Positions 36,985-46,180 of a DNA stretch of 64,000 nucleotides are shown piece after piece. Position numbers and translations under genes: made by a program. The notes under the pieces are model-generated. The model made no database searches, had not been told where the DNA came from, and saw nothing but the letters and a program-made list of their open reading frames with translations. Numbering within the stretch: the stretch's first letter is position 1; each line of letters starts with the position of its first letter. Location of the stretch: the NCBI GenBank assembly GCA_005518205.2, contig RFFC02000005.1:96049-160048 (forward strand). The letters are read 5' to 3'. The stretch comes from Hormoscilla sp. GUM202 (GTDB lineage Bacteria > Cyanobacteriota > Cyanobacteriia > Cyanobacteriales > Desertifilaceae).

Positions 36985-37526
36985 AATCAGCGGCAGGTTG
37001 AAGCGGCAGGTTGAAGCGGCAGGTTTTAACCTGCCGCTACAGGAACTCAGCCCGCCTGCGCGGGCTGTTAAGCGAATTACAGATCGAATCATCGGCAGGT
37101 TAAAACCTGCCGCTACACAAACCAAGCCCGCCTGCGCGGAAGCATCTCCCACATGCGGTGATTTTCTGTTCCCGATCGCTCAGATAATGGTATGTACGTT
37201 CTGTCTGCCACTTTGCCTACACATCTATCGAATAATTATTGAAATTTCGACATGATCTTCCTATTTTATCTTGACGTCTGGAACTGTCTGAGCCGATCAA
37301 TTAAACGATCGAAATAGGGCCCGATCGCGTAGCGTGCGCGCAGCGGTACTTAGGTCTCCTCTATAAGCCCGCAGTTCGTTGCATTAGCCCTAACCGCTTC
37401 CCCTTTTGGGGCCGGTGTAGAGCGCCTGATTTCACCGGTTGTACATTACGACTCATACAAGGATATTAGGGGGAGAGCTGGAAATCACTTTCCAACTCTC
37501 CCTTTCGGAACCAGTGTAGTTATCCA

Positions 37527-37922
37527 TACGCCAATCCTAAAACTGCTGGGATGCAACAAGGTTTTTTCTATGACTTTTCTAATTATGGATCCTATGCAAG
37601 ATTGACCGATGATGGATTGACCCAATGGCATCCAGCGTTCTTAGAACTTGCTGATAATTTAGATGGTTGTGCTGAAAAATATAAAAGCTTTTGTAGCCGG
37701 TATAAACCCCGGGCCAAGTCCGATCGCCGTTCCCATTGGGGCTGCAATTTATTACCAAAAATTCTCAAAGTTAAGCCTCAGCAAGAATCAAGAGGGCAGA
37801 TGCTTTTGCCTTGGGTCCAGAGGGCGCAAACTCTCGATCTTGACGATATTGTGACGGCGGCCCTCGATTTTGTCCGTGCTAATAGTTACGCCTATGAAGT
37901 TGCTCTGGAAAAGTTCTATTAG
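37527..37922 (+). pseudogene. C-terminal fragment of an IS200-like/RAYT-type transposase
   Basis: The frame reads YANPKTAGMQQGFFYDFSNY, then LTQWHPAFLELADNLDGCAE, YKSFCSRYKPRAKSDRRSHW and GQMLLPW. This matches the C-terminal part of cyanobacterial IS200-like (REP-associated tyrosine) transposases, where HANP.AAG.. is followed by W.SY and a Y(K/R).FC..YKPK.K..KR.HWG segment. The catalytic HUH and Tyr part is missing, and stops precede 37527. Such enzymes mobilise palindromic REP sequences, which makes this relic relevant to the palindromes in this window. Confidence 0.6.
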
Positions 37923-38186
37923 CCTCGTTGCGAGTCAAACAAGGGATAGAACTGTCCGATAGCCGTTAGGGAAGTGCTAATGGAGCTTTTAGCTCTGGAT
38001 GATAGTAATTTTTCTCAATATTCTGCTCTTACTCATGTGGAGAACCCAATACCTGCTGGGAAATGGGGGGCTGACAGGTATCTCATAATGGAAAAAAGAA
38101 AAAACTTGACCAATTGTCCAACTTGGTGAATAATTGGTCAAGAACGTCTCGCTTCCTTCTCTTTCTCAACTATATGGTAAGAGAAG
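37923..38186. terminator. Gap with terminator for the downstream minus-strand gene at 38105-38142
   Basis: CTTGACCAATT (38105-38115) pairs with AATTGGTCAAG (38132-38142). On the minus strand it is followed by TTTTTTCTTTTTTCC, a good rho-independent terminator for the RTX gene that ends at 38187. The rest of the gap holds no gene. Confidence 0.75.
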
Positions 38187-40052
38187 TCAAATCAAACCAT
38201 CTTCCACGCCAGGCACGTTAGCTAACGCGGATTTTCCGATCAGCCACATAGCCCGCTTTTCATCATTCTCAATCTTAACGTGACCATCCGGTCGCTCTAC
38301 AGATCCTATCACCCAGACCTTTGAACTCCAATGGACCTCCAGTTTTTCACTCTGTATCTTCAAGATCCTGTACTGATGATTGACCAACCCCCACTGAGCC
38401 ACCGGTTGCGACTTAAAGTATTCGTCAACTGCATCATCAAGAAACTGCTGTTCATCTGCTATCTTAATCTTGTCCTGAGAAACCTGGAAGTCTGTGATGG
38501 TGATGAGAGACTCCCCGACCCGCCGCGCCGTCAATTCATACACATCGTTCCCGACACCACCTGACACAGTAGAAGAACCGACGCCCGGTACTATGTAGTC
38601 GTCCCCCAAACCGCCATAGATGAGGTCGTCTCCCTCTCCGTAAATAGAGTCGTTTCCATTTCCGCCCAGTAGGGTATCTTCTCCCTCTCCGCCGACGATA
38701 GAGTCGTTCCCGGCCCCGCCGTCCACGAAGTCGTGTCCATTTCCGCCCAGTAGGGTATCTTTCCCCTCTCCGCCGACGATAAAGTCGTTCCCGGCCCCGC
38801 CGTCCACGAAGTTGTGTCCATTTCCGCCCAGTAGGGTATCTTTCCCCTCTCCGCCGACGATAGAGTCGTTCCCGGCCCCGCCGTCCACGAAGTCGTGTCC
38901 ATTTCCGCCCAGTAGGTTGCCGAACAGGTCGTCACTGTTCACCTTTTGGCCCCAGGTGATTGACTCGGGAGTGGGGGTTTTATCACTATTAGCGGCGTTA
39001 TTGCCCGAGAAGGTTACCTTTGAGAGGTTCACGATCGGCAGGGTGTTGGGCATGCCCTGGTTGTTCCCGTTGCTATTGGTGAGAGTGTGCATGGCGAAAA
39101 TGGCACCCCCCAGACCTAAGCCGTTGGCGCCCTTCAGACCTTTGGGGTTGTTCGCGCCAGTGCCACCCCGAGCGCTATTGCTTTTAAAGCTGCTGTCCGA
39201 AACACTGAGGTAGCCCGAGCGGATGAATATGGCTCCGCCCATGCCCCCGCCGCCGCCGCTTAAGCCGCCGCTGCCGTCGCGGCCGCCGTAGCCGCCGCCG
39301 AAGCCGCCGTAGCCGCCGACGAAGCGGCCGTAGCCGCCGCCGCCGCCAAAGCCGCCAAAGCCGCCCTCGCTGCCAAAGCCGACGCCGCCGCCGCCGCCAA
39401 AGCCGCCAAAGCCGCCAAAGCCAAAGCTGCCGCCGCCGCCGCCGCCGCCAAAGCCGCCGTCGCCGCCGCCGAAGCGGCCGTTGCCGCCGTCGCCGCCAAA
39501 GCCGCCGTCGCCGCCGTAGCCGCCGTCGAAGCGGCTGCCGCCGCCGAAGCGGCCGTTGCCGCCGTCGCCGCCAAAGCCGCCGTCGCCGCCAAAGCCGCCG
39601 TCGCTGCCATTATTAGCAGGAATAGGAGTGACGAAATTAGCATTACCACCCTTTATCCTGCTTTTGAAGGCGCCATTGCCACCAATGGCGCTATTATTCT
39701 CGAAAATGCTATGGGTCACCTCGACCGTCCCGTTATAGACAAACAGGGCACCGCCCATGCCTGCCCCCCCGCCGCCGCCATCGCCTCCCTGGGCCCGACC
39801 GTTGCTAAAGTTCAGGTGATCGAAATTGACCTTACCGCTTTTGACAAAGAACAGCCGGTATTGGTTGTCGCCACTAATGGTGTTTTCGCCCCCTGAAATC
39901 GTTAGCTGGACGTCCTCTGAGATCGAGGGTAGCAACCCCGTCAGGGTAATATCTCCCGTGATGTTAATGCTATCTGCCTCACCGTTATTCCTGGAAGCGA
40001 TAATCGCTTGGGAGAGTTCTGCTTCTGTGTTGACGTTGTTAAATTCAGCCAA
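38187..40052 (-). CDS. Glycine-rich beta-helix protein with RTX repeats
   Basis: A 621-residue protein. Residues 1-125 look like a right-handed beta-helix of the polymorphic-membrane type (INITGDITLTGLLPSISEDV, TISGGENTISGD, GGALFVYNGTVEVTHSIFEN). Residues 145-275 are an extreme glycine tract (GGDGGFGGDGGNGRFGGG-type units). The helix pattern resumes (GGAIFIRSGYLSVSDSSFKS). Then come three near-perfect 27-residue RTX units (GGNGHDFVDGGAGNDSIVGG, EGKDTLL) and more nonapeptides. The DNA of the RTX units is almost the same, so they expanded recently. Calcium-dependent type I secretion and surface display are inferred. The AATTAATTAATTT leader upstream is AT-rich. Confidence 0.8.
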   Translation of the reverse strand: MAEFNNVNTEAELSQAIIASRNNGEADSINITGDITLTGLLPSISEDVQLTISGGENTISGDNQYRLFFVKSGKVNFDHLNFSNGRAQGGDGGGGGAGMGGALFVYNGTVEVTHSIFENNSAIGGNGAFKSRIKGGNANFVTPIPANNGSDGGFGGDGGFGGDGGNGRFGGGSRFDGGYGGDGGFGGDGGNGRFGGGDGGFGGGGGGGSFGFGGFGGFGGGGGVGFGSEGGFGGFGGGGGYGRFVGGYGGFGGGYGGRDGSGGLSGGGGGMGGAIFIRSGYLSVSDSSFKSNSARGGTGANNPKGLKGANGLGLGGAIFAMHTLTNSNGNNQGMPNTLPIVNLSKVTFSGNNAANSDKTPTPESITWGQKVNSDDLFGNLLGGNGHDFVDGGAGNDSIVGGEGKDTLLGGNGHNFVDGGAGNDFIVGGEGKDTLLGGNGHDFVDGGAGNDSIVGGEGEDTLLGGNGNDSIYGEGDDLIYGGLGDDYIVPGVGSSTVSGGVGNDVYELTARRVGESLITITDFQVSQDKIKIADEQQFLDDAVDEYFKSQPVAQWGLVNHQYRILKIQSEKLEVHWSSKVWVIGSVERPDGHVKIENDEKRAMWLIGKSALANVPGVEDGLI

Positions 40053-40196
40053 AATTAATTAATTAATATCTCCTATCTCCTAATGGTTGGTTCTCCTGAT
40101 GGTTGGTTCGGGGGAGCCCTTCTAGGGGTTGGTCCAGAGACCTTGTTCCCTGGCTCCATTGAGCGAAACTTTTAGCTCTCCCCTATACGCCGGTAG

Positions 40197-40439
40197 CATT
40201 TCCTGCTTTAACTGCCTGCCCCCGAGTTTCTGTTGGCGGAACAGTTGCATGGTAGGATACCACGGACTGTCAGCACGATGCAACATCCAGCGCCAGTTAG
40301 GGGCAAAAGGTAGTCGAGCAACGCCATATTTTTATCATAACCTAAATTCTGGCATTGTCAAGCTCTTTTGGAGTTGATTTTTACAAAAATACATCAGACC
40401 TTCTAAAATCCGACAGTTTTCGACTTGCAGACCTGTGAT
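40197..40439 (-). pseudogene. Partial third copy of the GT9 3' end and its downstream region
   Basis: 40197-40312 repeats the end of the GT9 module (compare 40558-40652), and 40310-40500 repeats 44247-44440, including ACTTGCAGACCTGTGATCTA. The two parts meet at GTAGTCGAGCAACG. So the DNA on both sides of the TPR-GT9 gene derives from the same duplicated block. Confidence 0.8.
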
Positions 40440-43400
40440 CTAAGTCATCATTCGATCAAATTTGCGTTCATTTGCATCAAAGTTGCGCTGAACTCGGTTC
40501 GTAGTAAACACTAATGACTCTAGCGCCCTTTGGACTGCCAGGAATACCTCCGACCAGTCCCCGAGTTTCTGTTGGCGGAACAGTTGCATGCTAGGATACC
40601 ACGGACTGTCAGCACGATGCAACATCCAGCGCCAGTTAGGGGCAAAAGGTAGGAGAACCCAGACCGGTTTACCCAAGGCGCCAGCGAGATGGGCCACTGC
40701 CGTATCGACAGTAATCACTAAATCTAATGCTTGGATAATCGCAGCAGTATCGGCAAAGTCATGTAACTGTTCTCCGAGGAAAATAATATTTTTGTTGTCT
40801 TGGAGTTCGGGGGGTTGGGGGAAATCCTTTTGGAGACTATAGAGAGTAATGTGGGGAAGAGACAGCAGTTGCAAAAAGTGATTTAGATCGCAGGAACGCT
40901 TCCGAGAGTTAGGATGGTCTGTTCTTGAGGCCCAAACAATACCCACCTTAAATTTATCCGACGTTCGTAGTAACGCCTTTAGACGTTCTCCTTCCCTTGC
41001 ATGCAAATAAGGAACTTGGGCCGGAATAGTTTCTAAAGTAGTCCCCAGAATATAGGGTAAACTCATCATCGGGGCCCAGACATCAAAATCTGGGAGTGCA
41101 CTGCCCACGATTAGCAGTTCGATATCAGGAATAGACTTAAATAATCTAAGCATTGGTTTGAAGCAGATAACTAGGATCCGACCTCCCCCTGTCTGCTGTT
41201 CCCTCACAACTTTGGCGTAACGAATAAAATGAATCATATCGCCAAAACCCTGTTCAGGAGTGATTAAGAGCGTCCTTCCTTCCAGGTCTTCCCCCTGCCA
41301 CAGAGGTTTAAAACTCGATAGCCTAATATTTTCTCGGGCAAATTTCGGAATTTGCCAGCGCCATTCATACTCGGCAAAACCCCGTTGTAAGTCTCCCAAG
41401 AGTAGCAGTAACGCGCCCAGGCTTTTGTGAGCTTTCGCGTCGTCTGGCTGCAGGGCGAGCGCCTCCTGGTAACTGGCGATCGCAAGAGTAATATTTCTCT
41501 GTTCCTGATAGGCACTGCCCAGGTTACTATGAACTTCAGCCGAGTCCGGTTCCAGTTTGATGGCCTGCTGGTAATAGGAGATCGCCTCGGTCAGTCGCCC
41601 CTGGCTTTGCAATACCGTCCCCAGATTACTATAAGCTTGGCCGTAGTCGGGCTTGAGGCTGATCGCCTGCTGGTAGTAACCTATGGCCTCTGGTAATTTT
41701 TTCTGCTTCTGTAGGGCAAGAGCGAGGTTATTATTATATTCTGCCCCCTTGGGGTTGAGGCTGACCGCTTGGCGAAAGTGAGCGATCGCCTCGGATATAT
41801 TTCCCTGTCTGTCTAAGACATAGGCGATCTTATTATGAATGTCGGCCCTGTTCGGGTCCAGGGCGAGCGCCTGCTGATAATAGGCCATCGCCTCTGAGTA
41901 TTTTCCCTGCTTTTCCTTGACTCTCCCCAAATTGCCATAAGCTTCTGCATCGTCCGGTTTGCAGGCGAGCGCCTGTTGGAAATGCCCGAGCGCCCGGTCA
42001 TATTCTAGCTGTCTTTCCATAGCCATTCCCAGGTTATTATGAGCTTTCGGGTCATCTTGGGAAATTATAGGTTGCTGGGCGAGAACTTGTCGATCTTGCT
42101 GTTCTGCTGCTTCCCGCCTGCCTGCTTGGCGATCTTTGAGGGCGCTATTTAAAAATTCCATTTTCTTTTGCTGATCTCGGTTCGTAGTAAACACTAATGA
42201 CTCTAGCGCCCTTTGGACTGCCAGGAATACCTCCGACCAGTCCCCGAGTTTCTGTTGGCGGAACAGTTGCATGCTAGGATACCACGGACTGTCAGCACGA
42301 TGCAACATCCAGCGCCAGTTAGGGGCAAAAGGTAGGAGAACCCAGACCGGTTTACCCAAGGCGCCAGCGAGATGGGCCACTGCCGTATCGACAGTAATCA
42401 CTAAATCTAATGCTTGGATAATCGCAGCAGTATCGGCAAAGTCATGTAACTGTTCTCCGAGGAAAATAATATTTTTGTTGTCTTGGAGTTCGGGGGGTTG
42501 GGGGAAATCCTTTTGGAGACTATAGAGAGTAATGTGGGGAAGAGACAGCAGTTGCAAAAAGTGATTTAGATCGCAGGAACGCTTCCGAGAGTTAGGATGG
42601 TCTGTTCTTGAGGCCCAAACAATACCCACCTTAAATTTATCCGACGTTCGTAGTAACGCCTTTAGACGTTCTCCTTCCCTTGCATGCAAATAAGGAACTT
42701 GGGCCGGAATAGTTTCTAAAGTAGTCCCCAGAATATAGGGTAAACTCATCATCGGGGCCCAGACATCAAAATCTGGGAGTGCACTGCCCGCGATTAGCAG
42801 TTCGATATCGGGAATAGACTTAAATAATCTAAGCATTGGTTCGAAGCAGGTAACTAGGACCCGACCGCCCCCTGTCTGCTGTTCCCTCACAACTTTGGCG
42901 TAACGAATAAAATGAATCATATCGCCGAAACCCTGTTCGCGAGTGATTAAGAGCGTCCGTCCTTCCAGGTCTTCCCCCTGCCACAGAGGTTTAGAGATCG
43001 ATGGCCGGGGATTTTCTCGGGCAAATTCCGGCATTTGCCAGCGCCATTCATACTCGGCAAAACCCCGTTGCAAGTCTCCCGAGAGTATCAGTAACGCGCT
43101 CAGGTTTTTGTGAGCTTCCGCGTCGTCTGGCCGCAGGGCGAGCTCCTCCCGGGAACTGGCGATCGCAAGAGCAATATTTCCCTGTTCGTAATAGGCAGTG
43201 CCCAGGTTCCTATGAACTTCAGCCGAGTCCGGTTTCAGCAGGAGGGCCTGCTGGTAATAGGAGATCGCCTCGGTCAGTCGCCTCTGGCCTCGCAATACCG
43301 TCCCCAGGTTATTATAAGCTGGGCCGTAGTCGGGCTTGAGGCGGATCGCCTGCTGGTAGTAACCTATGGCCTCTGGTAATTTTTTCTGCTTCTGTAGGGC

Positions 43401-44171
43401 AAGAGCGAGGTTATAATTATATTCTGCCCCCTTGGGGTTGAGGCTGACCGATTGGCGAAAGTGAGCGATCGCCTCGGATAGATTTCCCTGTCTGTCTAAG
43501 ACATAGGCGATCTTATTATGAATGTCGGCCCTGTTCGGGTCCAGGGCGAGCGCCTGCTGATAATAGGCCATCGCCTCTGAGTATTTTCCCTGCTTTTCCT
43601 TGACTCTCCCCAAATTGTCATAAGCTTCTGCATCGTCCGGTTTGCAGGCGAGCGCCTGTTGGAAATGCTCGAGCGCCCGGTCATATTCTAGCTGTCTTTC
43701 CAGAGCCATTCCCAGGTTATTATGAGCTTTCGGGTCATCTGGGCGCAGGCCGAGCGCCCGTTGCCAACATGCGATCGCTTCCGCAATTTTCCCTTGCCGG
43801 TACAGGGTCTTTCCTAAGTTACTGTGGAGCGCACCCTGCTTCGGGTCAATGCTGATGGCCTTCCGGTAATGGGCGATCGCCTCATCTATCTTGCCCTGTT
43901 TTTCTAGGACTAGACCTATGTTATTATGTGATTTATAACTATTTTTGCCCTTTGAGGCTAGGGACTGCTCGTATAATCCGATCGCCCGATCGTACTGTCC
44001 CCGAGCGCAGGCGATATCCCCTAGTATGTGAAGCGCATCTGCATGGTTAGGTTCCTGCCCGAGTATGTCAATACATATCTGTTCTGCTTCTCTTACCTTT
44101 CCTGTTTGGTAATGGACAACTGCCTCATCAATTACCACTTTTTGTTTTTGCCTTTTGCCGCGCTTTGCCAT
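40440..44171 (-). CDS. TPR protein with two GT9-like glycosyltransferase modules (internal duplication)
   Basis: A 1243-residue protein. About ten TPRs (DAEAYDNLGRVKEKQGKYSE, AMAYYQQALALDPNRADIHN) occupy residues 1-375, then a GT9/heptosyltransferase-like domain at 390-670 (LLITREQGFGDMIHFIRYAK, VGIVWASRTDHPNSRKRSC, VDTAVAHLAGALGKPVWVLL). A second TPR block (residues 690-940) and a second GT9 domain follow. The two halves are a 1683-bp (561-codon) in-frame tandem duplication; the GT9 parts are almost the same in DNA, the TPR parts have drifted slightly. The last 15 residues (NFDANERKFDRMMT) are borrowed from the small gene at 44368. A role in protein or surface glycan glycosylation is likely for this family. 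Confidence 0.85.
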   Translation of the reverse strand: MAKRGKRQKQKVVIDEAVVHYQTGKVREAEQICIDILGQEPNHADALHILGDIACARGQYDRAIGLYEQSLASKGKNSYKSHNNIGLVLEKQGKIDEAIAHYRKAISIDPKQGALHSNLGKTLYRQGKIAEAIACWQRALGLRPDDPKAHNNLGMALERQLEYDRALEHFQQALACKPDDAEAYDNLGRVKEKQGKYSEAMAYYQQALALDPNRADIHNKIAYVLDRQGNLSEAIAHFRQSVSLNPKGAEYNYNLALALQKQKKLPEAIGYYQQAIRLKPDYGPAYNNLGTVLRGQRRLTEAISYYQQALLLKPDSAEVHRNLGTAYYEQGNIALAIASSREELALRPDDAEAHKNLSALLILSGDLQRGFAEYEWRWQMPEFARENPRPSISKPLWQGEDLEGRTLLITREQGFGDMIHFIRYAKVVREQQTGGGRVLVTCFEPMLRLFKSIPDIELLIAGSALPDFDVWAPMMSLPYILGTTLETIPAQVPYLHAREGERLKALLRTSDKFKVGIVWASRTDHPNSRKRSCDLNHFLQLLSLPHITLYSLQKDFPQPPELQDNKNIIFLGEQLHDFADTAAIIQALDLVITVDTAVAHLAGALGKPVWVLLPFAPNWRWMLHRADSPWYPSMQLFRQQKLGDWSEVFLAVQRALESLVFTTNRDQQKKMEFLNSALKDRQAGRREAAEQQDRQVLAQQPIISQDDPKAHNNLGMAMERQLEYDRALGHFQQALACKPDDAEAYGNLGRVKEKQGKYSEAMAYYQQALALDPNRADIHNKIAYVLDRQGNISEAIAHFRQAVSLNPKGAEYNNNLALALQKQKKLPEAIGYYQQAISLKPDYGQAYSNLGTVLQSQGRLTEAISYYQQAIKLEPDSAEVHSNLGSAYQEQRNITLAIASYQEALALQPDDAKAHKSLGALLLLLGDLQRGFAEYEWRWQIPKFARENIRLSSFKPLWQGEDLEGRTLLITPEQGFGDMIHFIRYAKVVREQQTGGGRILVICFKPMLRLFKSIPDIELLIVGSALPDFDVWAPMMSLPYILGTTLETIPAQVPYLHAREGERLKALLRTSDKFKVGIVWASRTDHPNSRKRSCDLNHFLQLLSLPHITLYSLQKDFPQPPELQDNKNIIFLGEQLHDFADTAAIIQALDLVITVDTAVAHLAGALGKPVWVLLPFAPNWRWMLHRADSPWYPSMQLFRQQKLGDWSEVFLAVQRALESLVFTTNRVQRNFDANERKFDRMMT

Positions 44172-44367
44172 TTTGTTTTTCCCGTGCTTCTATGTTCTTT
44201 TATCACAGTTTGCTTGCATCTCCACAGGAAATTCGCTTATTCCCAGTCGAGCAACATTTTTATCATAACCTAAATTATGGCATTGTCAAGCTCTTTTGGA
44301 GTTTATTTTTACAAAAATACATCAGACATTCTAAAATCCGACGGTTTTCGACTTGCAGACCTGTGAT

Positions 44368-44568
44368 CTAAGTCATCATTCGATCGAATTTGCGTTCATT
44401 TGCATCAAATTTGCACTGAATGACCTCAAAGTTGCGCTGAAATATCTCTACTGTTTGGACCAGAGCTGTAGTGGTATTCCTTAACTCTGCTATCTCTTGG
44501 CGATCGGTTTGCATTTGAACTGCCATCCCCTCTAGGATTGCTTCAATTCTGTCTAGTCTCTCACTCAC
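44368..44568 (-). CDS. Small coiled-coil protein
   Basis: A 66-residue protein (MSERLDRIEAILEGMAVQMQ) with heptads throughout and the end KFDANERKFDRMMT. Short coiled-coil proteins of this type are common in filamentous cyanobacteria, with unknown role. Its 3' end has been copied onto the TPR-GT9 gene 3.9 kb away. Confidence 0.6.
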   Translation of the reverse strand: MSERLDRIEAILEGMAVQMQTDRQEIAELRNTTTALVQTVEIFQRNFEVIQCKFDANERKFDRMMT

Positions 44569-44667
44569 GCTCTCTTATCCTACTGGATTGCTCTTCAATT
44601 ATAACAAAAAATCATTCCACTGAGCTATATTTACCAAATTCGCTTTTTCTGGTACTAAGGTTTGAAT

Positions 44668-44826
44668 CTATTCTAGCTCGGCCTTGGTGAGATATCGACC
44701 TTCGTCATCTGCCTGTTGAAATATTTCTCTGACTGCTTGGGGATGAGTTGCTTGCCAACTATCAAAGCTGACAATTTTGGCTTTAGCTATGAGTTGTTTA
44801 ACCTGTTCGGACAATTCAGTAGTCAT
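44668..44826 (-). CDS. 52-residue protein overlapping the HEAT-repeat gene
   Basis: The frame reads MTTELSEQVKQLIAKAKIVS, FDSWQATHPQAVREIFQQAD, DEGRYLTKAELE and then TAG. Its ATG lies 11 bp before the end of the HEAT-repeat gene (...GTAGATGACTACTGA), which suggests coupled translation. It is alpha-helical and charged, with no known motif. Confidence 0.55.
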   Translation of the reverse strand: MTTELSEQVKQLIAKAKIVSFDSWQATHPQAVREIFQQADDEGRYLTKAELE

Positions 44827-45727
44827 CTACCGTTCCGGAAAAATCGGAATTCTTTCTATCTATCTGAGTAATTGCGACAGCGAAAACTTGGCTTTCTGAC
44901 TGTGTACTGGTGCTAATTTTTTCTTGCAGAGGTGCAATGGCGGCGACATCGCCGATTTTGCCCAAGGCCAAAGCTGTGACTTTCCTGACTTCACTGCTGT
45001 CATCCGCCAGTAAGTTAATTAGTTGTGTAACCGCCAGTCTATGCCCGAGGTTTCCCAAAGCTGTAGCAGCTTCGGCACGCACCTGTTCTGAAGAGTCAGT
45101 TAATGCTGCCAGCAAAAATTTTAAGGCCCGATCGCGTAGCGTGCGCGCAGCGCAATCGTCCGCCTCCGCTTGGACAAGGTTGGCGATCGCCCCGACTACG
45201 GCAGTTCTGACATCAGCAGAGTCCGAGTCGATCGCCCCATACAGTGAGTCCCGGGCGGATGGTCCAATAAAGGCGATCGCCCAGCTTGCGTGACCTTTTG
45301 CCGTTTCCGGGTAATCTCCAGCTAAAACATCCAGCAGGGCCCGCACCGCTTCCGGGCCCATTTTTGCTAAAGCACCGGCTGCCGAACTGCGAGCAACAGT
45401 ATCGGAATCATAGAGTAAAGCTTGAATGAGAATAGGAACTGCTTGCGGGTCGCCAATTTTCGCCAAACTCTTGCCACAAGAACGCCGCACCACTGGGTTG
45501 GGGTGATTCGCCAGAGATTCTAATAAGAAGGGGACGATGGGCGAGCCAATTTTACCAAATGCTTCGACAAAGCCAAATCTGACCATGCCCCGATGGTCTG
45601 CTAAGGCCGCTACCAGGCGTTGCAGTAGCTGGGAGTCGCTGCTGTCAAAGGTTCCTGCGGCCAGTTCGGCGTTAATCTGTGCCAGCAAGCTGTCCGTTGC
45701 CGCTGGCGTCAGTGCTTCGGTTTCCAC
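44816..45727 (-). CDS. HEAT-repeat protein of the bilin-lyase-like type, with repeat-encoded insert
   Basis: A 303-residue protein with about seven HEAT repeats (VRFGFVEAFGKIGSPIVPFL, VVRRSCGKSLAKIGDPQAVP, VARSSAAGALAKMGPEAVRA, VRKVTALALGKIGDVAAIAP). In cyanobacteria such proteins include CpcE-like bilin lyases and NblB; which applies here is not clear. A 30-bp palindrome at 45129-45158 inserts [10 protein letters not shown] between two repeats (NLVQAEAD...ALKFLLAALTD). The same ten residues occur in the lipoate ligase at 18398. The 52-residue gene overlaps its end. Confidence 0.8.
   Translation of the reverse strand: METEALTPAATDSLLAQINAELAAGTFDSSDSQLLQRLVAALADHRGMVRFGFVEAFGKIGSPIVPFLLESLANHPNPVVRRSCGKSLAKIGDPQAVPILIQALLYDSDTVARSSAAGALAKMGPEAVRALLDVLAGDYPETAKGHASWAIAFIGPSARDSLYGAIDSDSADVRTAVVGAIANLVQAEADDCAARTLRDRALKFLLAALTDSSEQVRAEAATALGNLGHRLAVTQLINLLADDSSEVRKVTALALGKIGDVAAIAPLQEKISTSTQSESQVFAVAITQIDRKNSDFSGTVDDY
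45129..45158. repeat. Family B palindrome inside the HEAT-repeat gene
   Basis: CGATCGCGTAGCGTGCGCGC followed by AGCGCAATCG, one base different from 18398-18427. Confidence 0.9.
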
Positions 45728-45859
45728 GATCTGCTACTATTATTGGGCTATTTGACAATAATTGCATAATCGCCGACGAGATGGGGCGAAAGGAAAATCA
45801 ATCCGGCGATGGAGGCTCAGTGGGACTTTTTCCCTTTTACTGAGAACAGGAGGGCCCTA

Positions 45860-46081
45860 TCAGGTGGCCCCTTGCTGGGACCGGAGCCTCTCCAAAGCCG
45901 CATCAATTTTGGCAATTTCCGGGTGTTTCTCCAGCTGGGCCATTACCAGTTTCTTGGGTAGTTTCACTCCTTTAGCCGTTTCCAGAGAATCGTCGATAAT
46001 TCGCTGGCGATATTGCTCCAACTCGGCAATCACTTCCGCAATTTCTTCGGCAGATGCCGGTGTAAGGGTAGTTTCGGACAT
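45860..46081 (-). CDS. Small helical protein, unknown function
   Basis: From ATG 46081 the protein has 73 residues (MSETTLTPASAEEIAEVIAE, LEQYRQRIIDDSLETAKGVK, LPKKLVMAQLEKHPEIAKID). The frame extends 14 codons upstream to 46123. The pattern looks conserved and soluble, but I recognise no family. It is divergent from the HEAT gene at 46181. Confidence 0.6.
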   Translation of the reverse strand: MSETTLTPASAEEIAEVIAELEQYRQRIIDDSLETAKGVKLPKKLVMAQLEKHPEIAKIDAALERLRSQQGAT

Positions 46082-46180
46082 AATCTTCGCTTTTTCGAGG
46101 GTAGCCTGATACCATGTTCCCAAATACTGTCCCCGATTGCTACAGTATTAAGAAAAATCCAGCAAAAACACCATATTGCT

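Larger units (their letters stand above)
36338..37526. other. Repeat and relic region without intact gene
   Basis: It contains a short CCCTCACCCTTTAGGGTGGGG hairpin right after the LRR gene, an ISKra4-like relic (36411-36560), a strong terminator-like hairpin (36609-36635), a fragment MSYVREHKDATLTRLQSSEL followed by EAWLEDYSLGQL (about 36801-36899, family unknown), a BipA/TypA tail relic, several CGGCAGGTTTTAACCTGCCG hairpins (36990-37120), a family B half at 37321-37345 and a GGGAGAGCTGGAAA/TTTCCAACTCTCCC hairpin at 37470-37502. Confidence 0.6.

Noticed and set aside
39260..39649. Alanine-rich 129-residue ORF
   Set aside because: Alternative frame of the glycine-codon tract in the beta-helix RTX gene; low complexity only.
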